From assembly GCA_932521035.1 (NCBI GenBank), contig OW051495.1, positions 6,820,001-6,884,000 of the forward strand: DNA of 64,000 nucleotides, in the 5' to 3' direction. The first letter of the stretch is position 1. The number at the start of each line of letters is the position of its first letter. The stretch comes from Oscheius dolichura (Eukaryota; Nematoda; Chromadorea; Rhabditida; Rhabditidae). Below are positions 14,501-28,285 of the stretch, piece after piece. Both the position numbers and the translations under genes were made by a program. The notes below the pieces were generated by a model. It was not told the DNA's origin, made no database searches, and saw only the letters and a program-made list of their open reading frames with translations.

Positions 14501-17500
14501 GATGGGGAGGCAGAGAGGGAGGAAATCATTGGACGAGGCGGCAGGGGAGGACAGACGGGCGATTTCTTTCGAGGGGAATGGACAATGGGAAATGGACAAG
14601 GCAGGTGGTCAAACACGGCAAATCACCGACGACAATGGGGACTGTGTAAATCTGTAGAAACATTGTAATAGTCAGTTGGATGTGGAGATTAAAGAGGAAG
14701 GAAGAGAGCCGACTACCTAGGGGACTAATGAAGTACGGGGGGCTAATATCCATGATACTTCCGCTATTCTAGTCTCATTTCCTGATTAATTCCCCCTCTT
14801 CATTCGCTTCCTCTTTCTTGGTGTACCCCACGAATTGATGATAAACAACAGGCTTATACTTTAGCTTCGGATTAGGCCAATCCGAGGAAAGCTGGCTATC
14901 TATGGAAGGGGCAAATAAGATGAGACCAGACAGGGAGGGCAACTGGTCGGAAGGGCCAGAAGTCCGAAGAAAAGACAGAGAACAGAATAAATTAACTGGA
15001 CTGACCTCTATCTAGATGAGGCAGCTGATTGTAGTGGTGATAGTTGTTGATGCCGGCTGTGGAGACGCCTCCTCGGGACGACGGATTCTGATTTGCGTGG
15101 GAGCGACTACCCTGGAGGGCCTGAAATACTGGTTGTTTATTTGTACGGGCATCCGAGGGAAAAGCAGAGAGAAACACGTGGGACGAATATTCAAAAAGAC
15201 CACTAACGAGGTATTTTCAGTTTTGGCAGGGGGAATTATAAAATTATGGCTCGGAAGATCAAAAGGGAAGCCATGGGAGGAGGCCAACGATCCCCCTCCT
15301 TGCAGAGGAGCACCGCGACCAACAGGCACACACTTCCTCAAAAATGTTAGTGATATGAGGAGGGGCCGAGTGATGGCTGTGACCCTGTGCCAGGGGCTCT
15401 TTTACGCGAGAGAAAATTTGAGGACTATGACAAGGGAGCCAGGGCAGAAAGACGAGCCCAATTTGAGTTAGGGGGCAGCCTGCTCCAAGTACTCTGCGCC
15501 TAATGATGATTCAGCAGACACGCTATAATAGTGAAAAAGAATTGCTTAAAAGAGGAAAAAGACCACGAATAAAGCCCTCATATTGACATTGTTTTTGCAG
15601 TAAAGAATCATACGCGCCTCCAGTAAAGAAATGCCTGGAACCCTCTCCTCTTATCATCTTTTCGGGTATTAAAACGGGCCTCAACCCACTCCTTCCTATC
15701 TTTTCTCACCTGTAACAGGGACGAACTGCTGTGCGAGAGACTGCCGGTGCTGTTGGCCGGTTGTAACTGTGGAAGTCCGAGTTGACGGATCAACGACGGC
15801 GCACACGGCGAGTCGCTGTAAAATGTGTCGTTTGCGTAAGAAATGTAATCTCATCGCCATGGGCAAAAGAGAATTAAATGATCTTTTTTGTTTGGTGTGT
15901 TTGAAAGTGAAAGTGAAAGTGGAGAGGCAGAGAGATGGAGAGCTCAACGACCGGGGCCAGCTCATGATCACCGAGAGACATTGCATACATAACGAGGAGG
16001 CCGAGGACGAGGTCGGTGCATGTGCGGGTGTGTTGGTGCTTGAGGAAGGACACGCAACCTCGGGGTACAAAAGTGAATGAATCAGTCGGAATTACGTATG
16101 CATCATGAAAAGCGAGAATGTATGTGGGAGCGCACGCGGAAAGCCATTATAGACAGGGCGCGGATTACATAAATGGATGTGGATGGGAGGTGGCCCAAAC
16201 TGGTCACACCTCCCGGGGCCCATAAGGTATATGGTACAGTAAAAAAGTGGGAAACAGAGTGGCCGACACACCCGTGCCTGCACTATAGCAATAAGGGCAA
16301 ACAATGCTGCGCCAGAGACTAAATAGAACGCAGCGGCGGCGTTGACCAAGCCCCGCCATGGCGGTCAGCCTCCAAGTTTTCCTTCTCCTTGCTTAAGCAG
16401 TTCTAAACATAGTTCCGCGTGGAAACTAAGAATAGAACTTTCGGGGGCTTTGAATTTTTGAGGGTGGAATAGACAATGGGGGAGGGGGTATTATTGGACC
16501 CGGTAAGGGTAGAGGGGGCATTTCTTACTACTCATCTACTCATCTTCTGCTCTAACAAGTACGGGATGAGACGTAAACTACTTGGGAAACACACCCCAGA
16601 TCAAAAATATTTGGGCCCAACCGGCTATAAAAAGCAGCTTCAGGTGATGTGTCCTGCTCCGGACCACCTGCGCTCGTTTACCGGCTCATTCCCTTTTAAA
16701 ACGGGCGTCTTCCGACGATTTAAAGGAGGGGATAATTTAGATACGGATATGTGTGTGTGAGGATCTTTTCGTAAAGTACTAAATCCATCTTCTCCCTCCC
16801 GCTGGGCAGAACAAACTGCTCGTCAAACTAGTCCATCTGCCAAGAACAACAAACGAGAAAAGCACCCTTTCTGCTCTCAAATTTCACGACGCCGTTAGAT
16901 GAAATTATTAGAAGATGGCTTCTCCTCTCCCCCTCTCGTACAGTCGGGGTATCAAAGGGGCCGGGGTTGTGTTTGTGTCACCTCTGAAATGTTTAAATGT
17001 CCCCCTGGGGAGGTAAACATCCCGACCGCCTGGATACCATTGAATAAGCCACCCAGAGTCCAGCTGGTCACTGAGGTTTACAATGTCCACTGGGCAAAAA
17101 AAGTGAAGATGGCCAGCTGATGTTAACAGATGACGCGAGGATTTAAACCGGACAATCAGAAACTGTGTAGCACTCGAGGAGCCCCGTGGAAACTGGGAAC
17201 TAGACGGGGAGGGGGCCACCCTCGAGAGGCTGTTAATTACTCGACGGGAGAAGCGACGAAGAGTTGTGCAAGAGTCAAGTGGAGAGATCACAGCGACACA
17301 ATAAGTTGTCTCAAGGGTGGGCCAACCTAATACCACAAAAGGTGGTCTCGAAGGGAAAAGGAGAAAGTAATGAATAAAATAGATATAAAGAGGTCGTTGA
17401 CCTCTAAAAATAAATGGCCAGAAACGGCGAGAGAAAGACCAACACCAGCCACAGGGGGCAAATGTCCCATACCGGGAAGAGAATGGACAAATACGGAGCT

Positions 17501-20500
17501 CTCTCTCGGAAGGACTGGTCTTCCATAAGCGGTGTCCGGACGGAAGTCAACGCCGGAAAGGAGAACGCGCAGAGAGAAAAAAGAGCACCACCACCAAATG
17601 CAAACGCAGCTCCTGCGCGGGATCAACGTCATGAACTCCCTCCTCCCATTCCATTTATAGGAAAAGAGAAAAAGGAGGAAGGAGTACGACTTTTCGGAGG
17701 AAGTGATCCTCTTAGACCGCGGAGACAACTGCTCCTGAAATGCGATCGGAGCAGGGTGGAAAGGTCAAAGTTGTCTGGCAGAGAGCCTTGCAGAGCCCGG
17801 AGAGAGTGGACAACTCCCCCGATAGCCGTTGGCTCGCGGGACGATGCCGCCACATGGCCACGGCTGTTCTATCCGTGCCAGTGTGACATTAGGCACCTGG
17901 GAATATTTCGCCCGGCGAGAAGAGAAAAAGAAGCCGGCCGGCCCCGAAAAGGAGGAAAATGGAGGACGATCGGGGGGAGAGAGAGTTCTTTGTGTCGTCG
18001 AATATTCAACGAGCGAGGGAATGGAAGAGACGTTCGCTTCTTAGGAACTGAGGTGGAAGAGATCAGAAATGAAGGGAATGGCCGAAAAAGGAGAAAGACA
18101 ACTTGTTGACAAGTATCAAAAACTTTGATCCTTTTAGCAAGCAGGGCAAACAAAATAAACACTCCCTCCTGAATGGGGCAGACCACTTGTTGCCAGGTTG
18201 TCTCCCGCGTTCCTTGGCTCCTCACCCCTTCCTGGTACAGAGAAAGGGAGACTGTAACTGTCGTCGACCACCAATAAAGTAGCAAATCGATGCTATTCAA
18301 GTGCGCCGAGGAAGTATAGTAAAAGCAGGTTACCAGCCCGGTCATAATCGCATACTGGTCGACGAGGGGAAAGGAGGTGGCAAAACTAGGCGGAGGAGGG
18401 AACTATTTACATAATATTCAATTTGGACAAGTGGAAAAAAAATGAACAAACACGGTGTGGCAAGTGTAGAGGAGATGACCAGAATTAAGGAGTACTGTTA
18501 GGGGAAGAGAGATCTCTGGGCGGGAATAAGCAGGGAGAAGAACATGGAGAGAGAAAACAACGCATGCGGAGATAAGAGAAGGTGGTGGAGGAGAGGACAA
18601 AACAACTGAATATTTTGCATAATCCAGTCAAAAAATGGGAAAACACGATAAACTGACTGAAAGTAGAGGGTAGACTGCTTATTTTAGGGGAGAGTTCAAT
18701 CATCGGGACAGGGAGGGGGGAGGGAACCTGCTGAAGAGAGTATCCCCCGGGTGTGATCTGTACGGAACGCCCTTGGAGACTGCCGACTAACGGGCCCCGG
18801 CTGATTGTCACACTGTTATCACCGCCACCACTTCCATAGGTCATTTTGGAAAGGAGAAGAGAACTTTTATCAAACAGTAAAAAGAGACGGGGCTTTGACA
18901 GACCAGCTGACCTTCTAAAAACAGTATATATTGACAGCCGGTGGGCTATTCTAGGAAAGGGGAAAGAAGCACAGATTGGGCAACCTCGGAGGGGCTAACG
19001 AAGCGCCCTTGAAAGGGGCTCTAATTGACAGAATTTAGACACAATTTAGCTAATTTTAAAGAGGGGGAGACCGAGAAACAGACGATCTCTACTACTCAGG
19101 TTAGACAAAGGGGAATAGAGATAGACCTCTAAAAATGGCGAGACGACATCAACTTTATGGGTTTACGCGAGGTTAGAATGTTTCAGGTCCGGGCAAAGTA
19201 CGAGGTTTTTCTTATTGTTATTTTAAAAATAAAGTTTTTATCTCGGTTTTATGGGGTTCAACTTGCCCGGAGGAACAAGCGTTCCTACACAATCCAAACG
19301 GCAATCGGAGTGGTTGTCTACGAGATTGATAACCCCGGGAGGGGCACACTCGGGTTACCTCTCCCTTTAACTATTAAACTCCGAATTTTTTAGAGGTTAA
19401 AGAATAAAAGTAGAAGAAGAGAAAAAAAACATTGCGGAATTGGGAAATGGTCCGGGCCGCGGCCGAAGCGTGCGCAAACTTCCCGACCTCTTCCCCCCAG
19501 GGGGACACAAAACGGGGACAAAGCCAGGTGGTGACGAAATGGCCGATCCAAAAATAGTAGTCCGATCCGAGCGGGGCACCCAAAACAGAGAAGCACTGTG
19601 CACACATTGAGCTAAGGGGGGAGCTCCAGCCCTTTCCCGCGGGCGGCCGACAGAACATTGAGCAGACATCGAAAAAAACAGGGCAGGACAGAACGGAGCG
19701 GGGAAAACCGGCAGAAGGAAGCGGGACGTCCGCGAAAATATAGAAAACCAAAGGGGAAATAAAGGGGATCATTTGCTTTTTGGAGGGAAAAAGGGGAGGA
19801 GCAAGGGTCACCCTATACTTGGAGAGGGCAGAGAGAGCGGGAGGGGTCACCCCTGACCGGACTGGAGACTATACACCTTGGGGGGGGGGGGGCTGCTTTT
19901 GAGGCGACAAGCTCATTGTGTGCAGAGGAAAGGTTTACGGTTCTGCTCTTCTCCGTGGCATCACTTCCACCGCACTCGTGTCCGGCTCGTAAACAGCTCT
20001 GCTGATTTTATTCAGTGCAAAGGTTCAAGCTGTGCCGGTATGTTTGATCGCGGCCCGGCCCTTGTTATACCTAATGACCGCGAACCGCCGTCTCTTGATG
20101 CACCACGGACAGAAAAAGCTGTGACTCTGAAGAGGCTGTAGTATGGGGTAATTGTAGCTGGAGAAGGAGGGGAAGGGATCGATACCATCTTCAGAGAACA
20201 GTAAGACAATAAAAAACGAAAAGTAATCGGCTGTGATCTATGGAAAGGGGTCGCCGTACTGACAGATCTACATGGTGACGTCACTCCGGATGGTAAACAA
20301 CCAGCCAATAGTTTGTTTCTTTCTCTTTTTTTGTCAATCAGAAACATGAGTCAAGATAACAGATAAAATATGTCAATAAACCGTCTCTTTCCGGCTTATT
20401 ATGGAACTGACAGTACAGGTTCCTCCGAAGGAAAACATGAAATACCACGGCCACTAGACGCCGTCAGAAAACGGCCAAGGGGCAACGAGCGTAGCGGTGG

Positions 20501-21235
20501 GGGGAGAGGGTAAATGCCCTCATAAAATCTGGGGAAATGGTTCCAGTCCGTCAAAATAACAACGGCCAATCTGTGGTTGGATGAAAAAATACACAAAAAA
20601 AAATATTGACGATACGGATAGAAACCATCTCTCGGCCGTCTTGGAACCATGAGTCAACCCTTCCGTTGGGAAAATGAATCACCCGGCCGGCCGGGGAGAG
20701 AAAGAAAAGGACCGGGGGAAATTGGGGGAAACCGTGCGCGAGAGCGGGAAAGGCAATGAACTTTTAAGGTTGTTTTATGTGAAGCGGCAAGGCTGACACG
20801 TGAAGAGGGAGAACCCAAAGGAAAAGGAAAAAGAGAGAGGAATAATGGGGACAAAAACCATTTGGGAAGGACAGATCTCTGTGGAAGGAGAGGGACACCG
20901 ACAGAAGGGGGCAAAGCTCGGGTGGGAGCGCTTGTGTTACATGTAGATGCCGGCGTGACTGTCGGTTATAATCTGACGGGCGAATCGGAGCGATTTAAAA
21001 CGGAAACACAACTGACAGACATATAAACTATATGCTAAAAGGCAGTGCGAGTGAGAGTGGCGAGGAGATAATATCAACAAGCAGTGAAAGGGGTGATCAG
21101 AGGGGAGATAAGGGAGAGGGGCAGAACTCACTGGATTTTGCCATCGGCTGCGGTTGGTTGCCGACCAGAAGCCCCGTTGACTGGTTGTTGGCCATAGTTA
21201 CGGTTGTTGCGGGAGAAGGAGGCCAGGGCGGCCAT
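5512..21235 (-). CDS. mbk-2: DYRK2-type dual-specificity kinase (MBK-2), multi-exon
   Basis: Class II DYRK kinase. In C. elegans MBK-2 phosphorylates oocyte and embryo proteins such as MEI-1 and OMA-1 at the oocyte-to-embryo transition. Exons read as 21235-21132, 15815-15710, 15120-15006, 11603-11460, 7947-7815, 7639-7555, 7508-7379, 7117-6999, 6957-6694, 6646-6521, 6405-6124, 6079-5797 and 5612-5512. All phases fit, giving 1992 nt and 663 aa. The Ser/Asn/Gly-rich N-terminus (1-229) is followed by the DYRK NAPA segment (230-290) and the kinase domain (about 290-590). Visible residues are the GKGSFGQ glycine loop, Lys328, the HCDLKPEN loop with Asp425, DFG at 445-447, and YTY with the autophosphorylated Tyr459. 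The C-terminal tail is short. Kinase introns are 41-261 nt, while 5' introns reach 5.3 kb. The kinase exons are certain; the N-terminal exon set is inferred from phase and composition. Confidence 0.96.
14113..14221 (-). CDS. mbk-2: mbk-2 alternative first coding exon (14.2 kb)
   Basis: This exon starts at ATG 14221 and ends at a GTACGT donor, leaving one base (phase 1). It encodes an acidic 36-residue start ([19 protein letters not shown]...). The next shared mbk-2 exon (11603-11460) begins with the two bases needed to complete the codon, so splicing gives an in-frame 591-aa isoform. It shares no sequence with the other two first exons. An independent promoter upstream is inferred; no TATA box was identified. 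Confidence 0.65.
18728..18844 (-). CDS. mbk-2: mbk-2 alternative first coding exon (18.8 kb)
   Basis: This exon starts at ATG 18844 and encodes 39 residues rich in Gly, Ser and Gln ([12 protein letters not shown]...). It ends in CAG followed by a GTTCCC donor in phase 0. That phase matches the exon 15120-15006 and skips 15815-15710, which needs phase 2. The predicted isoform is 632 aa. Gly/Ser/Gln composition agrees with the neighbouring N-terminal exons of the kinase. Confidence 0.6.
19880..19892. repeat. Poly-G homopolymer (13 G)
   Basis: An uninterrupted run of 13 G on the plus strand lies inside the largest mbk-2 intron. Runs of this length are prone to slippage and sequencing error, so the exact count is uncertain. 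Confidence 0.8.
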
Positions 21236-24200
21236 TTCGGTTAGGTAGACGTGGGAGGGATGGGCTCCTGGTTGTTACCCACAGTTGGAGACAGGTAAAC
21301 ACGCCGTTCTGAATTCTTTACTTTTACTTTTGGATGTAATGGGAGAAAAATAAGAAACGAGAAAAAGAAGAAAGATGAAAAGAACAGTAGGCAGTAAGAG
21401 AAGTGGAAGAATAAAAGTCGGGTTGGCAAAAAACGCTGATTACAGTTTTCAAGATATCAAAAAACAGACCCAGTATTTCGACAAATTACGTCAAAAATTA
21501 GAATTGGAGTAGTTTTTGAATAACACTTTAAATAAGACATGATGTGCTTGTTTTTATGGATAAAGATCGAACAGCAGGGGGCGAGCATCCGAACGCCGTT
21601 CGAACGGTCTACGTTCGCGGTAGTTACGCGATTGCGTACGGTTATTAATTACAACACGCACGGGAGCAAAGCTACTGGGGAGATAGGAGGCACAAGCAAC
21701 GCGTAGCCTCTTATAAACTGGCAGGAGGACATCTGCCCTACTCGTTGGGAACAAGAGGACAATTTCAGAAAATGAGGAAACCACAAATAGGGCAGATTGC
21801 CAGGCACCTGTCGCTGGTGCTCTCCTCCAGATGGTTATCTCTCGTCCTTGAGGAGGTTCGGGTTCCATCCTTTTCGAAATCTCGGCAGTTCTCCCTCTCC
21901 CCGGGAAAGGAGGACACTCCGGAAGATGGAATTACCCTAACCAAACAGCACTCAGCTAATGCCCGCTCTTACAGCGAAAGGAAATACGCGGCTCTCTTTC
22001 TGAAGTACGCGTTGGGATTTCTGCCGGAGGGACTAAAAGTCAAAAGGATATTACTTTTCCTTTTTTGATAGAATTGGGGAAAGAGTCAGTCAGTGATGGC
22101 AAAGGACAGAATTAATCTACGGTGCACTGTTTCTCCTCGACGGGGAACAGTACCCCCACCACTTCGATCACCTGTTTATGTGTCGGTGGATGGACCACGC
22201 CTTACTCCTTCATTGCGGCGTTCCGTGTGACTTGTCTGACTTTTTCTCTCTCTTTCTCTGCCAGGCTTCAAAACACAAAAGAAGGTGAGGTATTGATGAA
22301 CCGGAAGGAATAAGCACATCCTGTTCCAAGGACAGTTTTTGATTCGATTATGAGTCGCAATGAATGACAAGAGAATCCTATTATAGCAAGGAAAAGATGA
22401 AAAGATATCTCTCCCAATGGGACAGGATGATCGGATACTTGTATTAGAAGGGGAAGAATTATCAGGGGAAAGGCTCGGAGTATGATCAGGGAGGATAACA
22501 GGAAGTAGCTAGGGGAGACGATCCTAAATAGCGAATTAAATATCAAATAGAGAGGACACGGAAGTATCGTCCCCCTTCCTCTTCCTCTGGGCCAAAATAT
22601 GGGGATGCAAACGGATAAGGGAACAGAGGTCGGAAGGCAGCGTGGCGAGCACATCAGGCGATAACATGAATAGCTGAAGCGGAAGAGCTTCTGAGCGATT
22701 ACAACACGAATGAAAGTTCAACGAGGGAAGAGAGGGATCAAAATAATATATCTCCTTTTTCTAGTAATTGAAGAAGAGGAAAACATGGGGGATGGCCCGA
22801 AGGGAACTGTGAGAAGAGGGAGGGGGGTCAAGCTTCGTCTTTCTCCGAAAGTCAAAAGTTCCCTCCGCAGAGGCGAGACATCAGAACAAAATCAAAGAGG
22901 ATGTAATTCGATTTTGCAGGGGATGAGAGACACGCGAGAGAGAGACTCTCGTAGGCGAGAATCCGCATCGGATGAGCCCCAGGAGAACCCTCCAAGAGGC
23001 ACATTCGGACCAAAGACAAACGCCCATCTCCGAAGAGAGAGATGAACTAGCCGATCTATAAGGCGGAAAAGAGACTATCACATCGCCACCGATAGGGAAT
23101 AAATTTAGTCATCGCCGCGCGAGAAAGACACCACGACGACGAAGGAGGCCGGTTCCGAAAGGCAGGCAGCAGCTGGCAGATGCCCCCGAGGAGGAGGACG
23201 GGAGGGGGACCCTCTGTGGCCATAAATTTTGGTGTTAACTATCTGTCACAATGGGAAGAAAAGGACGGGGAAGGGGGCTTATTGGGAGGGGGCAGGAGGT
23301 GTACAGTGATTACCATGGTTGTGGGGACGTGTGATTAATGAGCCAGACCGAGACACTGGCTTGTACCATTTGACGCTTCCCCATCGTTAGGCATTTGCCG
23401 TAGAATCTTGGTTTTTTCTCATGGGAAAAGAACCCCCACTGGAAGGTCATGGGTGGCGAGAGGGAAGCGATCTGAAGAGGGTGGACGGAATCAACTACTG
23501 GAACATGGACATTTACAATGGGAGGTCCACTTGCATCCAAGAAGATGTCCTTTCTAGGAGATGTTCCCCCCAGTATTCCAAAAGGGAGAAGACGAGTATA
23601 AAACCCATGCCAAGGTGTCAAGTGGGAGCAGAAGAAGCGAGACATGTCGCCGGGTCAAGTGTTTACCCTCAGGCGTCTTTCAATCGACAATTTGACTGTT
23701 TGCTTTTTACAGAAGAAGAAGCATCTTATCCATGTTTGTGTGTACGTTAGGAGAAGAAGTTTGATGGGCCTTGGAGACACGCGTTTTCCTGTTGACACTG
23801 GAGTGACGAGGATACTGTGGGTGTGATACCCTCGAAGCATCTCAAAGAAGAGATGTCTACAATTACTCAAGGAGGAGGGGGGAAAGGTGGCTACAGGTCC
23901 AAAGGGCAGAAGCTACGGTAAAGAAAGAGACATCCGCGGCTGAGTCACTGTCACCACACGGCAGAAAGGGAGCCCGTTCTTTTGAGCCGTGGTGAGACAT
24001 GGCGAGTGATGGCACACCTCGGCACAGGAATGACCCAGTTCGAAATACCGGGGATTACCTGGCCCCTGGTGCCAAACCCCCTCGTGTACACAAATCACTC
24101 TCCCCTTCCCTAAAACGACTACTTTTATGGTTCCCGATCACCAAGGTGGGAAACATCCCTGTCTCTGAATTTACACGCCTGTCAAGAGAAGGACCGCCCC

Positions 24201-27200
24201 CTTCCCTTGGAGAAAAAGCAGGGAAGGAAACCCAGAAATGACAGGGATCAAGCCATCGAAAAAGATTATCTATTGTTGTCTCATCCACCGGCTATCGGAT
24301 TTGCATAAGAGACCGGTTCTTCAAAGAAGAAAAATGCCAATCAAAAAGGGAAGAATAACCAGAGGAAGTCTAGAGACGGGTCGAGGCAACTCCAAGGGGA
24401 TAGAGTGACAGTCGGCTGATCGGCCATCAGTGGGTAGCATCAATCAACGGTCATTTCAAGTGTTTACTCTATACGGTTGTCTCAACCTCGGGGGTAGACC
24501 CCAAAAATAGTCTGCTCAAGAGAGGAGAAGGAGGTGAGAAGGGGGCTGAGGCGGGAGAAAGAGGGAGTTATTAGATCCGGAGAGAATAATTAGATCACTC
24601 CACGAGGTCAGCCATATCCACAAAAAGGGGAGCAAAGTGTTCTTCGGCATTGCCCACTGGTATTTTACCATATTCAAATTTTGGAACTTGAATGGACTGA
24701 ATAATATTGACCAGTCGACCACCAGGCGACCACTGGAATGCTAATCAATCGTTCAATTTATTCCGTCTCCCTGTGAAATTTAAATAAACACAGAACAATT
24801 GCAGATGACATCTTTCACGAGAGACAGAGAACATGTGTTCGGCCGGGGGTGGGAGTGTTCCAGGGAGAGCATCTCCTACCTACCCTCCTGGGTGGAGGAG
24901 GATAAAAGGGAGAAGTGCCATTGAAGTGGATATCGTTGACCGCCTGGCCCCGCCGGCGGTCAGCTAGAGCCCTCGGCCGACTCGGACAAGGAGTCAAAGA
25001 CGAGTTTTATGAAAGATAAATAAAGCGGGGCGCGAAAGAACAACAGATGCACGGGAGAGGGGACTCCGATGTGGAGATACAGACTCAAGACAAATAGAAT
25101 AATCCCGCCTGAACGCGGTGTCCGCTATGGAATTCGTCTTGGCAGAACAAGAAGAAGAAGAAGTGGAGAAGAGGGGGCCAATTGAATGGAGGAGGAGGGA
25201 GGGAGTAATGGAAAACAAGGCACACTATCCAAATGATCAGACGGAGCCTAAAGAGCTTTGGGAAATGCGCATTTCCCCATTTGGGGGGAGTAGGTCAGGC
25301 TAGAACCAAGAGGCTGAAGATGAAACAACGAAAAGGTGAGAATAAGGAGGCTGCTCATGAAATCGAGCTGGGCTGTCTCTCAGGAGCAACCCAGGAGGAT
25401 CAGAAAAACTAGTCTAAAAAGTAGCAGCCTGTGGTTGGTTGTAATACGGGCCCGGGGCGCTGCACTTTTTCCGTCCTGTCGCACATTACTCATGGGAAAA
25501 CATCCCTAAAACTTCTGCTCTCTTTCAGGAGTGACACTACTGGCTGGGAAAGGACATTACGTTGTCTGAAATTGCTGTCGCGGAAGTTTTCCGAGAGGAG
25601 AGGAAATGGGAAGTCTGGATAAGAATATGCTTATTTTGTCTTCTTTATCCAATAATAGCCAAGATCACGTCATAATGTGCCATAAAAAATAAGCCGGGAG
25701 GCCTTACAAACTACTGGACTTTGTCTGATTCGGCCACACAAGGTTAAGCAGCTCCTCTTCAGGCGACCTCCGCCCATTAAGGGTAGAAAAAACTCAGACA
25801 GAAGGGCAATTCATCTTGGACGTCTTTCTTCTTTACTCAATAGAGAGAGGGAAGGAGTATTCAGCTAATCCTGTCCGCCAAACAGAATAATGACCACAGC
25901 AAAAGCTGCCTCGGGAGGGGAGGCTATACAATTTTTGGAGGCACATTTCCCGAATGCCAGGTGGAGGACCACCTGGCTGGAGGATGAAAAAAGGAGGAAG
26001 AAATTAGACCAGGGGCAATATTATAATTGGAGGACAAAGGGAACGAACAGGCGGCGGCTCACCGCGGAGGAGGACTGTAATGGTGTCGCGGACACAAATG
26101 AGGCCAGGGAGGACGAGTGCCGGAAACTTCTCTCTTTGATCAAAGAGAAAACGATACATCCCGAGAAGAAGGAGGCTGTTAATGGCTTGTTAACAACCAT
26201 CAATTGGGGAGCACCTCATCCCACCCATCGATAGAGGTACTCTTCCTTTCAAGGGGAGATTATGGCTAGGGAAGACAATCACAGAAGAGGACACTCGACC
26301 TTATCCAAGAAGTTCATGGGAGGATAAGACCAGAGGTGTGGTAGAGAGTTGTCGTCCAAATGGAATTATTCCGTCCAAAATATGAGCCATTGTCCACTTT
26401 CCCTCCCCTAATTATCGGTGTGGTGGTGGTGGACAGAGACGGTGTGTGTGGTGGCGACGACCCGTATAGTACGAGAGATATCTAATGATCCAACGCCCCA
26501 CCAAATGCAAATGGCGATCGATCGGGCGACCAAAACCACCTCAAAAGCCACCCATCCAAAAAATGACCACAAACTGTTGGAGTGGGGGGAGGGCTAAATG
26601 GGAAAGGGGGGAAAGATGCAAATTGGTCGAAGATTGGCTTAGGTCAAGGTGTGTCCGCTGCGTTTATTAGAAAAAGAATCGGCGTGGTTGATTGGCGTTA
26701 TGTGGATGAGCTGCGGAGGCAATAAACCGAGCGCCGTTGGGTGACCTCGACCAGGGGTGGGACGCTTTTACAAATATGCCAGACCGTGCCACTGTCCGAT
26801 GCATGCTAATGAGCGGGAAGGACAAAGAGAGAGCGATATGGGGGAGACAAGCAGGATGGGATTAGATGAGCAGATGAACGCGGTTGACATACGGGATGAT
26901 CGGCTGGAGGAGGATGGGAAAAACCAGGAACATACAAAGTAGGGTTTCTCAGAGATAGAGGGCCGATGACTAACATGGGAACGGATGACGTGTAATCTGC
27001 GGGGATCTGATCGAGAAACAGGGAGGGATAAGGATGGCCGATCACAATCAGGGAGGAACCTCTCTACCAGGCGGATAGCAGGACAAGCTCCAGATAGCCA
27101 ATGCTCGGGCAAAGCCTTGAAGTGGCTGCTGGGTGCCTCTATAGAGAAACTCTGGTTAGAACCAGGCGCCTGCCCGTTACTCCCAGCTGGAGGACGGAAT

Positions 27201-28252
27201 GGTTTCCTCTGACCGGTACAGCCAGGCTCTCGAGGACTTCAAAGGAGGTTAGTTCCCTGGTTTTATGGTTCTCCTCGAGAGACATAGCTGTAAACTTCTA
27301 TTTATGCCTTGTTCTGCGCAGAGCCTAATACATTGAACAAGTACGATTGTTTACAGGGCGCCTCTCTCTCCCAAATGAGTCTTATCATAACAGATTAGCC
27401 ACCCTCGCAACACGGGCAGTCTCCCCAATCAACCAGGTCAAAGCTGCTTTCCTCCCCCCGGCCGACACACAATCTGCTCCCAATTTTGGACAAGAGCGCA
27501 ATTTCCTCGACGACTAGTCTAATGACAAATTTTGCAGGGGGAACACATGTCCGAGATAAAGATATTACAATGCCATCTGGTCAGAGCTGGCCAAAAATGG
27601 ACGGGTGAAAGGACAAAACAAGGCAAATACGAGACGACCACTAGGGGCTTTGCTTTGTTTGAATGGCACTATGTGTCGGCTCTGTGCCCCTCTCCCAAAG
27701 GAGACCCTCTTGAGTGTCCACCCGACGAGAAAAGAACGGCACAACGAGCTGCGAATGAATTTCGTCCCCCTCTATGGATCCGGGACAATTGGACTGAAAA
27801 CGATCGTGCCTGATGGCGGCGGCGCCACCGCGCTTTTTAGCCCCGTCGGTGGCCGGCACGGCTTCTGTAGTCATTTGAATGGCGGGGAGAGGGAGCAAGC
27901 TGTACGGGGAGGAAGGGGAAGGATGGCTTGTAGCTTGGGCAGTCGGCACATAGCCCTGTGGGAACAGACAGGATTAAGAATGGGCTCCGCTCAGCAGATC
28001 GGTCAGAGTCCGGGCATTTTATGCAAGACAATGTGCATATGAATTATCGTCCTCCTCAATCTGAACCCCCTCTAGACAAAGACCAGCAATGACAAAAAGA
28101 AGTAGGATAGATATTTTAAGAAGCGGTCTCCCTTTTCGTCCAAATCAGAGGTCCCCGTTGACGTCAAGTCATCGTCTCCCCCTCTCACTCGTTAGGTTTC
28201 TTTTAATGGCGGCGGTCAGAAATCTTCTTCTTTTTTGGGATCAGGCATACTT
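21236..28252. other. Long purine-rich stretch upstream of mbk-2
   Basis: I see no complete gene in these 7 kb. The plus strand is strongly A+G rich throughout, as in the mbk-2 introns. Two minus-strand segments look exon-like. One is about 24878-24970, with a PPPPRR-ending frame and a GTAGGT donor. The other begins near 27960 after a good polypyrimidine acceptor (ctgtctgttcccacag) and encodes a Pro/Ser/Thr-rich stretch down to about 27830. Neither can be joined to a gene with certainty; they could be further upstream exons of mbk-2 or of an unseen gene. Confidence 0.4.
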
Positions 28253-28285
28253 TTTATTAGAACAATCTTTAATTCGATAATGATG

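Noticed and set aside
17414..18109. Plus-strand 231-codon frame
   Set aside because: Arg/Lys/Glu/Gly-rich translation expected from purine-rich DNA; it lies antisense inside an mbk-2 intron with no motifs.
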